From NCBI RefSeq assembly GCF_036850765.1, contig NC_089496.1, forward strand, positions 52,645,613 to 52,709,612: a stretch of DNA of 64,000 nucleotides, read 5' to 3'. The notes beneath the pieces are model-generated. The model was not told where the DNA came from and made no database searches. It saw nothing but the letters and a program-made list of their open reading frames with translations. The position numbers and the translations under genes were made by a program. Positions 23,544 through 35,439 of the stretch are shown here, piece after piece (the stretch's first letter is position 1; the number at the start of each line of letters is the position of its first letter). Source of the DNA: Saccopteryx bilineata (Eukaryota; Chordata; Mammalia; Chiroptera; Emballonuridae).

Positions 23544-24312
23544 CATCAAAATTTTTGCTTATGGAAAGAAACTGAAAAGACAAGCCACGAATTAGAGGAA
23601 AATATTTGTCTATTATTTCTATAACCAAAGACTTTTATCTGGAATATATAATCAGTTTTTACAGCCTAACCCTAAGAAGGCAAATAACGGGATTCAAAAA
23701 ATGAAGATAACATTTGAGCAGATACCTCACACAAAACATTACATGGATGGCAGATAAACAATACTCAGTGTTATTAGTCATTAGCACGATGCAAATTCAA
23801 CCAGAACATAACTCTGAACACAAGCTAGAATGAATGGAAAACGTCAAATGGTTTACGATGTGACCTCAAATGGGAAACGCCCTAAACGTCCATTTCGGTT
23901 CACGGAGATAAACAAATTGTCATGTCCATGCAATGGAATATTACTCAGAAATAAAACCCAACAAAACCCACTGCTGATTTACGCAACAACACATAAACTC
24001 AGAAGCCTTATACTAAGGGAAAGCCAAACACAGCAAACAGCATGATATATGACGTGAATTCATATGAAATTCTTGAAAAGGCAAAACTGTAATGATGGAA
24101 CACAATCCGTAGTTGCCTTGGGCCGGGCGTGGCCAGCGACAATTGGGAAGGGGACATCGGTGAACAGTTTGGAGGGGGTGAGAATGTTCTAAATATTGAT
24201 CGTGGTGGCATCGTTACATAGCTGTATAATTTCTCAAAGTTCATTGAACTCCACACTGACAATGAGAAATTTTTATGTAAATTACTTGCCGATAAAACCC
24301 AGGATTAAAAAA

Positions 24313-25029
24313 AAAAAAAAATACATCCCCCGGTCTCCCTTGGAGCTGGGGCTCTGGGTATGATAGAAATTATCCTGTAAGACACACATCTTAAAATAAA
24401 CATGAGAGGCTCAAGTGGAACAGATGACTGGCTCTTGCAGCTTCTGCTGGCAAAGGAGCCTGATCCCACCACGTCCGGTCCTTCGCCGGAGTCAGTGCCA
24501 GGGGCCAGGCGTGGGCCGTGTATTCGGCGAGAGCAGATTGTTAGCAAGCCTGCGGAATGGTTCCTCCGGGCTGGAAGCCTCACCAGCTTCTGACTCACGC
24601 TCGCCCCCGAGGGCGGTGGCCACCTGGCCGCTGTGCCTTCCCTCTCAGGACTGGCTGCTGAGGCCCACGGCTTTCTGATCTTTAGAAGAGGCGGCGCTGA
24701 CTGTGTGGCGTGGCTTTGGGAACTGTTCTCCAAGAAGCCCAACCTGAATCTCTTTCTTCTGAGCCTTTTCCGTGACTCCATAGGCTAGGTGACATCCTGG
24801 AATTAAACAGTCTTCATTTAATCCGGTTAGAATGGATCTTGTCCTTTAACTAAATGTCAGTTCGCTGCCTGGTAGGCATGTTGTGAAACACAAATGAAAT
24901 TAGGGATGTAAAAAAAATTGAACGGTGCTTCTTAAAGAACTCAAATATTTATCATTGTTCTCTGAGGCTGGGTCAGCACGTGGTGAGCCCGCCAAGGCAG
25001 GGGGCGTAGAAAATCGACAGTTGATTTTT
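24313..25029. other. Single-copy sequence
   Basis: GC-rich around 24400-24700, otherwise AT-rich. Overlapping frames on both strands (24305-24781) have no domain. A 45-bp segment at 24789-24833 reappears at 26041-26085. Confidence 0.45.
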
Positions 25030-25376
25030 TTGCTCTTTCTCTTAGTCGGTATTGCTATCACAAATCGCCGCAGACTGGGGGCTGAAACCACAGATATTTC
25101 TCACAGTTCTGAAAGTTGGAAGGCCAAGGTGAAGGAAGGAGCCAGCAGAGGCATGTCTCTGGTGAGGACCCCTTTCCTGGCCTGTCTATCGCTGTCTTTT
25201 GACGGTGTCCTCCGATCACACTGGGCAGCAAGCTTGTGTCTCTTAAAAAGGGCTCTGCCCCGAGGACCTCATCTGATGCTGATTACCTCCCAAAGGCCCC
25301 ACCTTCTAACGCAATCACACTGGGGGGAGGCTTTCAACATATGAATTGGGGGGGGGCATATAAGCATTTAGTCCCT
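25030..25376 (-). repeat. MaLR-type LTR (MST/MLT1 class), antisense
   Basis: On the plus strand the order is 'attgctatcacaaatcgccg', 'tctcacagttctgaaagttgg', 'attacctcccaaaggcccca' (about 25284) and 'ttcaacatatgaattggggg' (about 25332). This is the reverse complement of mammalian MaLR solo LTRs. Its divergence indicates an old insertion. No internal region or second LTR is adjacent, so it is probably a solo LTR. Confidence 0.7.
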
Positions 25377-25725
25377 GATATGCATCTATTCACTGCAATC
25401 ATGTAAGGAGCGGATGGCTCCCCCGACATGTCTGGGTTTCCAGTCGAAGAAGCTCGTGTGCCTTATATAATCTCGCCCTTTCCGACCTCCTCGGTTCTGT
25501 AGTCTGATGTTGAGAGGTGGCTTACTGGACTCCAGACAGATTGGCCTTCGCATGCCCCGTCTCACATGTGCTAAATTTGTCTCTGCCTCTGGGAATGAGT
25601 GCGGAACGCTGATGGGGACCCCCCTGGGAGTCTCACTTGGGCATCTTAAAGAAGTCCAAGATGTCAGTGACTTTTACCCAATGATCCTAGAAAGTCTGCG
25701 GATAGGGTTGTGGGTGTTAGATACA
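25377..25725. other. Single-copy sequence
   Basis: Nothing recognised between the LTR and the hAT element. Confidence 0.4.
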
Positions 25726-25733
25726 TTTTAAAG

Positions 25734-26027
25734 CAGTGGTCCCTAACCCCGAGGCCGCGGACTGGTACCGGTCCGTGGGCCATTTGGTACCAGTCCGCAG
25801 AGAAAGAATAAATAACTTATTTCTGTTTTATTTATATTTAAGTCTGAAAGATGTTTTATTTTTAAAAAGTGACCAGATTCCCTCTGTTACATCCATCTAA
25901 GACTCACTCTTTTGACGCTTGTCTCGGTCACGTGATACATTTATCCGTCCCACCCTAAAGGCCGGTCTGTGAAAATATTTTCTGACATTAAACCGGTCCG
26001 TGGCCCAAAAAAGGTTGGGGACCACTG
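25734..26027 (-). mobile_element. Non-autonomous hAT transposon, copy 2 (reverse)
   Basis: This is the reverse complement of the family at 5192-5477 and 35440-35791. It runs from 'cagtggtccctaacccc' to 'ttggggaccactg' and is flanked by a perfect 8-bp duplication ttttaaag (25726-25733 and 26028-26035). At 294 bp it lacks the same roughly 50-bp internal piece as copy 1. No coding capacity. Confidence 0.92.
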
Positions 26028-26040
26028 TTTTAAAGTACAT

Positions 26041-26085
26041 GTGATATCTTGGAATAAAACAGCCTTCATTTAATCCAGTTAGAAT
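26041..26085 (+). repeat. 45-bp segment duplicated from 24789-24833
   Basis: The two segments agree at 40 of 45 positions by my count, starting gtgacatcctgg versus gtgatatcttgg and ending gttagaat in both. Four of the five differences are transitions. Sequence outside the 45 bp does not obviously match. Confidence 0.7.
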
Positions 26086-26739
26086 TTAAAGAGATGTTCC
26101 AGAAGATGGAAGGTTGGCAAATGCTATATTGATTTAAAAAAAAACATAGGGGAGAGTTAGATTTGGAAAACTGCACTACTGTACTCTCAAGAAACCACTG
26201 GGCGTGTTAAATGGGTCTGGCTGATTGGAAGGGAAGAAGGTAATTAGCAAGAGGCAGCTTTTGTTTACAGAGAACCAGTTCCGCCAAGTTCAATGTGCTG
26301 GTTCTTTTTAAGCGAGCGTTTTGTGACTGGCCGATTAAGGGGACACTGTAGACATACTTCCGCAAGGAACTTGACAAAGTGACAGCATCCTTAGGAATAG
26401 GACGGAGGCCCCATAAGCTGGCTCATAACACAAGACAGTGACCTGTCTGACTCAGCGTATGTGACATGGGAGCAATTAGTGAGCGCCCACCAGCAGCAGG
26501 CTCGACCCCACCCGAGGCTCCGGCCGTCTCTGAGCCGGGTCAGGATGATGAAGGTCAGGACGATGAAGGTCAGGAATTCATGCGCGTCAGCATGACGCCT
26601 CGTTCTTCCAGACATCCCGCTTGAAATCTTGATGTGGGATCGTGCCGTCCTTCTTGACGTCCCTCTCTCCCTTCTCAGCTTCATGCCCTATTGAAAGCTA
26701 ATTAAATGTGTCTTCTCCCCGCCTCCCCCACTGCCATGC
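26086..26739. other. Single-copy sequence
   Basis: No gene seen. Positions 26541-26572 contain a short tandem phrase (gatgaaggtcagga repeated). Confidence 0.4.
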
Positions 26740-27140
26740 GCCTTAGTGTCTGTCTCCTCTGCTTCCAATCACTGCGACCGCCTTCTGACGCGTTTCTGCG
26801 CCGTGGTTCCGCCTCTCCCGAGGGACCCTGCCCGTTGTAGGGTGCTCTCACTGACCTTCCTCAAAGTCCGATCTGACCGTGTCCCCCTCCTGATTGAATA
26901 TTCTCCCTCCCCAAACAGAATGAAGCGGAAGCGCCTTCCCCATCCAGCCCCATCTAGACCCGTTTCCTGTGGCCGTGGGCTTGTGCACGATGCTCCTGTT
27001 CAAAGGCGCTTCAGGCTCTCCGCCTTTCAGCCCGAGAGTCCCCCTGCCTGTCCTGGTCTCCGTCCTGGTCTCCGTCCTCTCTGTCTGATGCCGGAACCCT
27101 GGGCAAACGTTGGGTTTTCTTTCTGTGCCTCTTTCTGGTA
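26740..27140 (+). repeat. Possible L2 LINE 3' fragment
   Basis: The order 'ttcctcaaagtccgatctgac...', 'cccctcctgattgaa' and later cysteine/leucine-like C/T-rich text resembles the L2 segment upstream of its 3' end. A 12-bp phrase (tcctggtctccg) is tandemly duplicated at about 27052-27075. The open frame 26746-27264 has no recognisable domain. Confidence 0.4.
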
Positions 27141-29219
27141 TAAAATGCTCACAGCTGAGCTAGAGTCAGAAATCCGAACTGGAAGTTCCTCCCTCCCCGT
27201 TCCGATGTGGAAGGCATGTGAGAGCTCAGGAAATAACCCATCGGAAGTGGGCACTGGTAACTAGTTTCTGACAACCGCTGGTTAAGGAATCGATATCCCC
27301 GGGAGAAGGGATCATCGACCTTATTATAAGAATACAGGTAGGACATGGTGGTAGATAATGGCCCATTCAATATCCAATTTAACCTGTTTGGGTGTGCTTC
27401 CTACTTCAGAGTCGGGGACATAAGGGTTTCCCTCCATGCTGGGATTCAGGATGGTACGGTGGCGCCTCCCAGTTAAACGCACTCGCGTGAGATTCGCACG
27501 TGGAACTGCGGGAAGGCTGGGATGCATCTAGTAGAGCAGTGAGGCTCTAGCCCCAGTTGGCTGTCCCGGTTAACACCCTAAGTCCGCCCGCAGCTTCTCA
27601 CTAAAGGGGCAGAGGCTCCCACGATGGCCCTGGTCTGCAGTGCGGCTTGGGAGCCATTCCTAGAAGCTCCAACTAGAGTCTAGTCTTCAAATTGTCTCAG
27701 CTTTCTGTGCATCATTTGAAATTCCGTCATAAGCCCCTTTCGTATAGTTAGGGCAAAGAATTAGTCATCTCATTTGTCTGCTACATCGTCCTACGGGCAG
27801 ACAAAACAATTGAGCCCCCAAAGGAACATCACGATTCCATTCCTGTGTCAGGTTCTTTGAAAGGAGGGAAAGTTAACTTGCCAATGAAAGGGGAGAGCTT
27901 CCAGTGGAAGAACTGCTTGACCACGCGCCTTAGGACTACTGTCAGGGATAAGCCTCTCATCATCCAGTCATGTTGCAAAGACTCTTTTACGTATCTATAG
28001 TTCCCCCAAGATATTTAGAGTGGCCTGGGGCTGGGGCTCAGGCGAGTTGTGCGATTGTGACTCACCAGCAACTGGCTCGTTGTGCACCCATGACATCCCC
28101 CCCCACCCCCCCGTGCTGTGAAGTTCAGAAACGGCAGAGCTGGTCCGTTTCAGAACCCTGGAGGGGTGGTTCTGCATATCTGAGCAGGGAGTCCCGTGTA
28201 CCCGTCTGATGCGGCTTAGATATCACCTGGAGCCTCGGCTTACATCACCACGGAGGAGCTTTTAACGCCCAAGTCACACGTCAGACCTGGAGACGAGGAA
28301 ATCCTTCCCAGTTTCGTATTCGTGCTTTTCCGCCATCAGACCAAAGTGCAGCTCCCTTTGCTCATCTATAAATGTTCTTAGAAAGTCAACTCCGTTTCCT
28401 ACGATTTTTCCTCTCTGAGCTCACCTTTGGCTGATTTCTTCCCTCACGATCTTTCGTATCCTCCCCACCTGGAATACTCGGTTAGTGACAAAGACGCCCC
28501 TACAGCGCCGTGCCCTCCGCAGGTGACGTCTTGCCCACCTGGAGCCCAGACTCCCTGAAGAGCGCGGCGGCTCCTGAAGCTCTCTACGGCGAGAGCTTGT
28601 TTTCCTGAGCTGTTGGTATCTTCATCGTGTCCCTGACTCTGAAATCCTGGTCAAAAGTCATTTCTTTTGAATACTCTTGTGGAAATAACTTTTTTTTTAC
28701 ATCAGTGCCATTTGGTTATGATGTATTTTTACCATATCCTACATATGATACATATGTATGTAGGAATATCTTTGGTCACCACTTTCTCCAATGGGTCACA
28801 GATTTACTCCTGGCACAGAGCTGTCCACTCCATCCCCCTTCTCACCACGTCTCTGTGCCCACGTGAGCAATCCGTCCAAAGTTTCTTGACCTCCTCAACA
28901 CCGGGAACAGCCATCCCCAGTTCCATTCCTGCTGCTTCCACCACGGTCCTGGGTATTGGCCATAACCTCTGTTCCTCTGAAGTCCTAAACTTTTCTGTCC
29001 TACTTCTCCTTGATGACGCTCTCACTCCCTCATTCCCAAGGGACTTACCTTCTTTCCCTGGCACTCAGGGTCCTAGGTCACTCACTACATTTTCACTTAC
29101 TCTATCATCTCATTTAGACGTTCGTTGGCTATACCAGCTGCCCAAGTCCAGTCTTTCCTCTTCAAAGACTGTCTGTCTGCACCCCATGGGCTCTGGAATC
29201 AACTGTCTGCCGTAGGGAT
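27141..29219. other. Single-copy sequence, no gene seen
   Basis: Mixed composition. A C-run lies at 28098-28111. The open frame 28667-29215 plus shows no domain; a C/T-rich part from about 28810 may be an older L2 segment. Confidence 0.4.
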
Positions 29220-30015
29220 CTTTCCTGATCACCCTTGACTCCCGCCAATTATTTTTCTGTTTTACCTCAAAAGTGACCTTTCTGAAGCATAAATGTGAAC
29301 AAGCCCACCCTTTCCCTTTTCATGAATACACATTGTCTTTAAGATAAAACAACTCATGAGTATACCTAGCGAATGCCCACTAATTCTAGCTTTATCCTTT
29401 GTTTCCTTCTTCTTTCTCTTCCTGTAGCTTAATCATATGTCTCCAAACCAACTAGGCATCCGCACATGCCAGCTACTCTCTGTCTTAGATTTTTGTACAA
29501 GCGCTGTTCTCTGTCTGGGATGCTGTTTGCCCACATTCTCTGCTTTGCTCACTCTGCTCTTTCAAACCCCGCTCATGCATGCATCAGCCCCTGTGGGAAG
29601 CTCTACCTGAACCTTCCCTCTGCTAGATGCTTTACTTCCTGGGCTGCTGTCACAGCCCTCACCGGGTGGCTTCATCTTTATTCGTTCTCTATACCAGCAT
29701 TACACTGAAAACAGTCTGACGGCAGGGACTTGGGATGTGAGTGAATGCGTGGGTCTGTTCATTTCTCACACTGGATTCCCAGCACTTCCAACATTGTCGG
29801 AAACACAGAAGCACTCTTTTCAAGATGCTTCCATTAGTGACCAACGCGAACTGTCTCAGTGACTTTCTCTTACTTCTCCATCATTTTAGACTGACATCTA
29901 TTTATAGTATATTGAGAAAGGATCATGCCATTATAGTTTATTGACAAGTTAGACAACATTTACTTTCTCATCTCGAGGCCGAGCTTTCAATAAGTGCTCA
30001 ATAAACATTTGATCC
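29220..30015 (+). repeat. L2 LINE 3' portion
   Basis: The text follows the L2 3' end: 'gtgacctttctgaagcat', 'ctctgtctgggatgctgtttg', 'gtgggaagctctacctgaac' and 'acggcagggacttggga', then 'cccagcacttccaacattg'. A terminal 'aagtgctcaataaacatttg' lies at 29992-30011. L2 is an ancient mammalian LINE. Frames are broken and no activity is possible. Confidence 0.7.
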
Positions 30016-31149
30016 TCGATAAGCATTTTTAAATGAATATGATGTTTGTAATTAATAAGACATTGAATAAGATATCAAATCTTAATTTCTGTTTTTATTT
30101 TCTCAAAAAATATATACTTTTCTGTTGGGCAGATTCTTTTGCCTCTAATCCATGAGCTCTCTAGATATCAGAGTCCTCTCAATTTTTAAATATTGTCTGA
30201 CTCATTAAAAATGAAAATGATTATTTCATTGTAATGGTTCAGGCGATCCATTTTCTACCATGTATGGCAGTGACATAGGAACAATTTCACCAGTCCAGCT
30301 GTGATCATTGAGCTACTTCTTCTCTATTTTCTATAGATTTATAATCATCCAAACCTCATATGGTACCAAAAAACAACTAGGGCATTTTATACTGTAAAAG
30401 TTAAGAGTGCATAAAACAACAAACATAAAAAAAGGTCAATAACTCCGCAAAATGAGCCTCTTGAAAGTCTGTTACAAAAGCTCAGAGGAATGCTTCCAGG
30501 TGCATGTAGGCATAGCTTTTAGAAAGTTCTAGATTTCCAGAACTTCTTTGGGTGAGCCACAATGGCTTCAGTTCATGAGGTTGAATCCGGCATGACTAAA
30601 AAAAAGCTTTGCTTTCATTGCATGTATTTTCAGGACCCTGGATTAGTGTTATAAGTTTCTAGCTTATAGGGTAGCATGAAATGATGTCCCCGATGTGGAA
30701 TCACTGAGGACCTCAACAGTGGACCTGTTTTTTGGCATTTCCTTCTGATGATATGCAAATATTTGACTGAGAAAAGTTACCTCCGTGTCCAGGATTCTTT
30801 TTGTCTTCTTAAAAAGGGTTGGCTCCATGGGTTAACTTGATGTTGCCATGGTAACAGAATCAGTCAGTCTACATCCCCCAAAGAATAAGTCTCACTAAAA
30901 AAATGATTGGGGAACTAGTCAGCCGGGCCTCCCTTGAGCTTCATGCTGTGTGACTCCATTTTGAGATGACACCTTTAGCATCTCCTATACATATTGAAGG
31001 TTAGGGTTTAGCTTGGGAACCTCAGGTCCAGGACACTAGGTCATTATGAAAGCCAAGGTTCTAGAGGAAAAAGGGGTAGACACCATTATATTTAAAGATC
31101 TTGTCAGCACAAGGAGATTCCCAAAGGGGGGAGGCTTAACCAGGCTTCA
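30016..31149. other. AT-rich single-copy sequence
   Basis: No exon and no repeat that I can name. Homeodomain-type words (gtaattaataag near 30048) occur. Confidence 0.4.
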
Positions 31150-31163
31150 CCAGCAGAGGGCGC
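31150..31163 (+). promoter_or_regulatory. Predicted CTCF binding motif
   Basis: ccagcagagggcgc matches the CTCF core pattern CCASYAGRGGGCRC at every position. CTCF is the zinc-finger protein that anchors chromatin loops, and motif orientation matters for pairing; this site is on the plus strand. It lies in single-copy sequence outside any recognised SINE. Occupancy cannot be judged from sequence. Confidence 0.7.
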
Positions 31164-32647
31164 GGTTCCGAGGAGTTGGAAGTCTAGTCTCTGGAAGGAT
31201 GCAAGTCATTAATGTTGCTTTCAGAGAGTTGATCAGAACCGCCAGAAGTTGGAAAGAGCCCGTGATTCTATTGCAGGATTAAGAAAAAGTAATCTCTAAA
31301 TAACAATCGGAGACTACGTTAGATCATCTCTAAAGTTCCTTTCTCACTTGATGCACGAGGTCAGCCCGAGTGCCCGTGACACCTGCCTAAGAGCTTCTGC
31401 ATTTATACAGAAGACCTTAGGTTCAACGCTGTGGCTTCAAGCAAGAGTTATTCTCTCTGAGACTCGAAGGCAGGGTGGAGAGGGAGTCAAGTAGAGCCCT
31501 TAATGCGTACGTATCTCACGGGGTCTAATTACAGACAAGCACCCAACGAGTGGTCGCCTTCATTATTGCTATATACTTATGTATGCATTTCTGAAAATCC
31601 TCTGGTAATCCTCAAGACGTCTTGAACAGTTGGGAATACTTATTATCTGCTTAATGGATTGTTGAGTAATTATTTCCGCTAAGTGCCTGGTAACCTTTGC
31701 CATTTATATATTGAGATATGTGCTGTTCGAACAAAGCAGCTCGTGGTCAAAGTCACTACAGAAGGCACACCGTATTCCACACCTTCCCAGAGTAAAACGG
31801 GCATGAAAATATAAAGAGATGCCAAATCCGAGTCCACTTATTCATTGAGACTTGTCTCTAGGCGAGGCGCTATTGGTCGTGTCTGGAGACCAGAGCGTGT
31901 GTGTGTCCCCCCCCCCACCTCCACCCCGGCCACCCCCTCTGCAGGTCTGTGGTCCCAAGAGGAAGGTCAGACGTTGCTGAGCTGAGTGGGCTAACAGAGA
32001 ACTCAAAAACACTATGTTTTCTTGTTTTATGTCACAAAAACCCTGGTGCAATATGACTAAAGTCAACTGTGGAACCAATTATAGTTTGTTTTATGTATTT
32101 TGTTGTTTAAAAGAAATTTTTCTTCCCCCCAGCACTAGTGATGACTATGGTTTCTAAAGAAGAATGATGACACATTTGGTAGAAAGCCGCCTCAGTCTAG
32201 AGCCTGAATGACGTACTGCAGTCGGGCAGGACGCATGATTTTGGGGGGGGCTCACGGGCCTTAAACCAAATAAGTTGTATGTTAGCTTTCAGCGTTCTCA
32301 TTTTTAGACACAAAGGATGCTGGGAAGTGAGGCGCTGTTAGTCTTCTTCATGGAGACACACGGGACCGAAGAGATGTCGGGGACAGGCAGGAAGGGAACC
32401 ACACCCTTGTAGCGTCGAGGTTATTAACACGCGAGGAGATGATGGCGTGGGGAGCTTAAGTACCTTCTGGCGGTTACGCAGGGAGCGGCTGAATTATGCC
32501 AAGGCTCATACACTGTTATTGCCGTTTCCATCTTGGAGATGAACAGGGAAGGCGGGTTTTGCATTTGAACTGGGCTCTGTTCACAGCTGGATAGAGCAGT
32601 GACCATTGGATCCCAGGGTACAGTCTCTCTCACAACGGTCTTCGTGT
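31164..32647. other. Single-copy sequence
   Basis: No gene or named repeat. C-run at 31907-31917 and G-run at 32241-32250. The part 31590-31730 is AT-rich with TAAT words. Confidence 0.4.
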
Positions 32648-32832
32648 TACTGTGCATAAGAAGTATCCAGTAAGCTTGTTTAAAATCCAGATTTGGGGAT
32701 GCTCTTAGCCTCCCGTATTGATTCACTGTATCTGGTGTCGGACCTCAGAATTGTCATTTTTTTTTTATAACCAGTTCCCAGGTAGGTTTCACTGCAGGTG
32801 GACCATAGATCACATTGTGAGAAACATCTATC
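32648..32832. repeat. MER5-like hAT-Charlie fragment
   Basis: The order 'tactgtgcataagaagtatcc', 'cagatttggggatgctc', 'cggacctcagaattgtca', then 'aaccagttcccaggta' and 'tgtgagaaacatc' follows a MER5A/B element, including its characteristic central symmetry. The ends are eroded. Confidence 0.6.
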
Positions 32833-34309
32833 TCCTGTCACAAGGGGGATTTTTAACAGGAAAGCAAGACATCGTTTGGTTTTACTAAAACCTGACACGT
32901 GGACCGGGTCTCAGTTCTATCAAAATATGCTCGTTAAATATGCTGCCTGAAGTCGAAATGACCTAAGCGTTCCGTGTGATCCAATGGATACTTATTTGAA
33001 CCGAGCCTCCAAAAAAGAGATACTGCGTATAATCACACGTGTGTTTGCCAGCTCGATGCTCTCCGGGCTAGAAGAAAGGAGGAAACTCTCACTGATCAAA
33101 GAGCATTAGAATGCATAGATTTTCATTTAGGTTTAATATCCTTAAGGGACATCTCTCCTACTAAATGTAGTAGATCCAAAAGAAACAGTGAGATCTCTGC
33201 ATTAGGTCTTAAAAAGAAGTCTGCAAATTTAATTCTATCAAAAAAAAAAAAGATGAAATCAAGAATTTTAATGCCATGAGATAATCTTTCCACAAATGTT
33301 TGCATAATCCATTCTTTAGAAATCGTAGAGGAAGATGTTCTATTGATGCTCCATAAATCTTCTCTTCTGTGTTCTCGTTAAATTTACTTTGGCTTGAAAT
33401 TGATCTGCTTAGCACATTCCGTCCCTGACTCGATACCTCGAGGCCCCTAATCACCCTCCGCCTGATGCAGAACTAGGAATAAATCAATGGGCAGCGGTGA
33501 TTCACGGCTGCCTCTGGGTTGCAGAGCTGCCGACAATCCCTGTCATCTAAACATCAAAGGGCCAGCGCTTTTTTCTGTTTGCTTGTTTTTAATGTTACAG
33601 CGACAACAGTTATTTTATGAAGCTCTCCTAATAGGCCGAAAGAATATTCGGTTCAAAGGCAAAATAAGGGGCCAGATCAGGGGCTTTTCTAGCCAGGGCC
33701 AAGATTTTGGAGCTTGGCGATGTAGCCATTGTCTGCGTGTGTCAGCAAACCGCACATTTGTTCCACGTCAACCTACTCAGTGTCGCTTGCACTTAGCGGG
33801 GTTTTGTGGGATTGCGCAGTGTGCCGACTGGGAGGTCGCGCTCCAGGATGCGTTTCAGTAACGGGCGTAGGCTTTTTGGGGGGAGAGGAAACATGGCAGT
33901 GTGTACCAAGATGTATCTGAAGTTTTCACAGGATCAAAGTGAGCAAGGAACTTGAAGACCACCTATTTTGCCTATCCCTTAGTGACGGGTCTCTATCCTC
34001 CTTGACTGCCGTTATTAAAAGATCCAAACACATTGGAGGCTTTGGCTTGTAGTTATCAAAGCATAGGGCTGGATCACAGTTTTACTTTAAGAGAATTTGC
34101 ATGTGTAGTAGGAAAAAAATCTAGAAGATTATTTTTTTCCTCTATCAATATGTCAAGTAATTTTCACCTCATCTTTAAATGCCGCTTAGAGGGAGCAAGC
34201 TTTCTGGAGATGTCAAGACTTTATCAGGAATGGTAGCAGTATTGATTCCAATACCATACACCAAAAGCAAAAGTAGAAACAATTCACAAGTAGGGACCAA
34301 GGAGGGCTA
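32833..34309. other. Single-copy sequence
   Basis: No gene seen. The open frame at 33487-33861 plus has no domain. Confidence 0.4.
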
Positions 34310-34465
34310 CTGGGCGCTGGGGTAAGTGCTTCCAATGTTACCCTCCCAGTGATGTCCGGCGAGAGTGTGGTCACTGGGTTCACAGAGAAGGCAGGCTTTA
34401 ACAAGCGTTGAGCGACTTGCCCAATGGAACGTGGCCAGCCAGTGATGGGACAAGACTCTCACCTC
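34310..34465 (-). repeat. Possible MIR fragment, antisense, cut by a SINE
   Basis: 'tgagcgacttgcccaatggaa' (about 34409) followed by 'agtgatgggacaagactctc' resembles antisense MIR text around 'acttgcccaaggtcac'. The SINE at 34466 interrupts it. Confidence 0.5.
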
Positions 34466-34845
34466 AGGCCCTGGCCGGTTGGCTCAGCGGTAGAGCGTCG
34501 GCCTGGCGTGCAGAAGTCCCAGGTTCGATTCCCGGCCAGGGCACACAGGAGAAGCGCCCATCTGCTTCTCCACCCCTCCCGCTTTCCTTCCTCTCTGTCT
34601 CTCTCTTCCCCTCCCGCAGCGAGGCTCCATTGGAGCAAAGATGGCCCGGGCGCTGGGGATGGCTCCTTGGCCTCTGCCCCAGGCGCTAGAGTGGCTCTGG
34701 TCGCGGCAGAGCGATGCCCCCTGGTGGGCAGAGCGTTGCCCATGGTGGGCGTGCCGGGTGGATCCCGGTCCGGCGCATGCGGGAGTCTGTCTGACTGTCT
34801 CTCCCCATTTCCAGCTTCAGAAAAATACAAAAAAAAAAAAAAAAA
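34466..34845 (+). mobile_element. Long tRNA-derived SINE (type A), copy 3
   Basis: Box A lies near 34480-34492 and box B (ggttcgattcc) at 34522-34532. The body and A-tail match the copies at 10217 and 18956. The 14-bp duplication aagactctcacctc flanks it at 34452-34465 and 34846-34859. gccccctggtgggc at 34716-34729 is a CTCF-like core on the minus strand. Compared with copy 2, it lacks one repeat of the 'gggcagagc' module in the body. Confidence 0.92.
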
Positions 34846-35039
34846 AAGACTCTCACCTCCTCTGCTTGCTCTGGAAGCCCGTGACATCGTCAGCGAGCCG
34901 TTTGCTCCTCGGATGCATGCTGTTTCCAGATACTCAGCTGCGGAACATCACAGCCTTCACAGTTCCCTGCCCCCCCAACCCCGCCCCCTACTCCCTGCAT
35001 CCGTCCCAGCATTGTGGGGATGCTAGCGCTGTGTAACAG

Positions 35040-35180
35040 GGAGAGAATGGACTCGGGAATCAGATCAGATCAGACCTCCTGCTCACTCTTTGTGTAACTT
35101 GGGAGAAGATATTTACCGTTTGCGCTCCATGCCCCCCTCTGTCAAATGGGTATACAATAATCTCTCCATCGCAGGTGCCT
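35040..35180 (+). repeat. MIR SINE
   Basis: 'gaatggactcgggaatcagatc', 'gtgtaacttgggagaag' and 'tgtcaaatgggtatacaataat' follow the MIR consensus from the tRNA-related part through the core to the 3' part. Confidence 0.7.
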
Positions 35181-35199
35181 GTGTTGCCTGCCTTTCTCT

Positions 35200-35422
35200 C
35201 TCTTTTTTTTTAATAAGGTTCTTTTTTTTATTTTTATCTTATTTATTCATTTTAGAGAGGAGAGGGGGGGGAGAGAGAGAGAGAGAGAGAGAGACAGGGG
35301 GGAGGAGCAGGAAGCATCAACTCCCATATGTGCCTTGACCAGGTAAGCCCAGGGTTTCGAACCGGCGACCTCAGCATTTCCAGGTTGACGCTTTATCCAC
35401 TGCGCTACCACAGGTCAGGCTT
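35200..35422 (-). mobile_element. Short tRNA-derived SINE (type B), antisense, copy 1
   Basis: On the minus strand it starts 'cctgacctgtggtagcgcag', has box B ggttcgaaacc, then 'acatatgggagttgatgctt', a GA/CT-rich stretch and an AT-rich tail. An 11-bp duplication tgcctttctct lies at 35189-35199 and 35423-35433. This second SINE family shares only the tRNA-like plan with type A. Confidence 0.9.
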
Positions 35423-35439
35423 TGCCTTTCTCTTTAATC

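Larger units (their letters stand above)
20990..24312 (+). repeat. Decayed L1 LINE, near complete but internally deleted
   Basis: Order along the plus strand fits one old L1. An ORF1-like part (about 21540-22100) includes 'cattggagagaattcatc'-type and 'cagcgcagaagaaatgat' phrases. It is followed by the post-ORF1 text, then a jump to late ORF2 (gaagactgacacaatctgat, about 22548), and ORF2 continues after an inserted hAT element to the 3' UTR and A-run at 24305-24320. Most of ORF2 is missing between about 22330 and 22530. Frames are broken throughout; the 204-residue frame 21613-22227 is a relic of ORF1 plus a TG repeat. It cannot retrotranspose. Confidence 0.75.
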
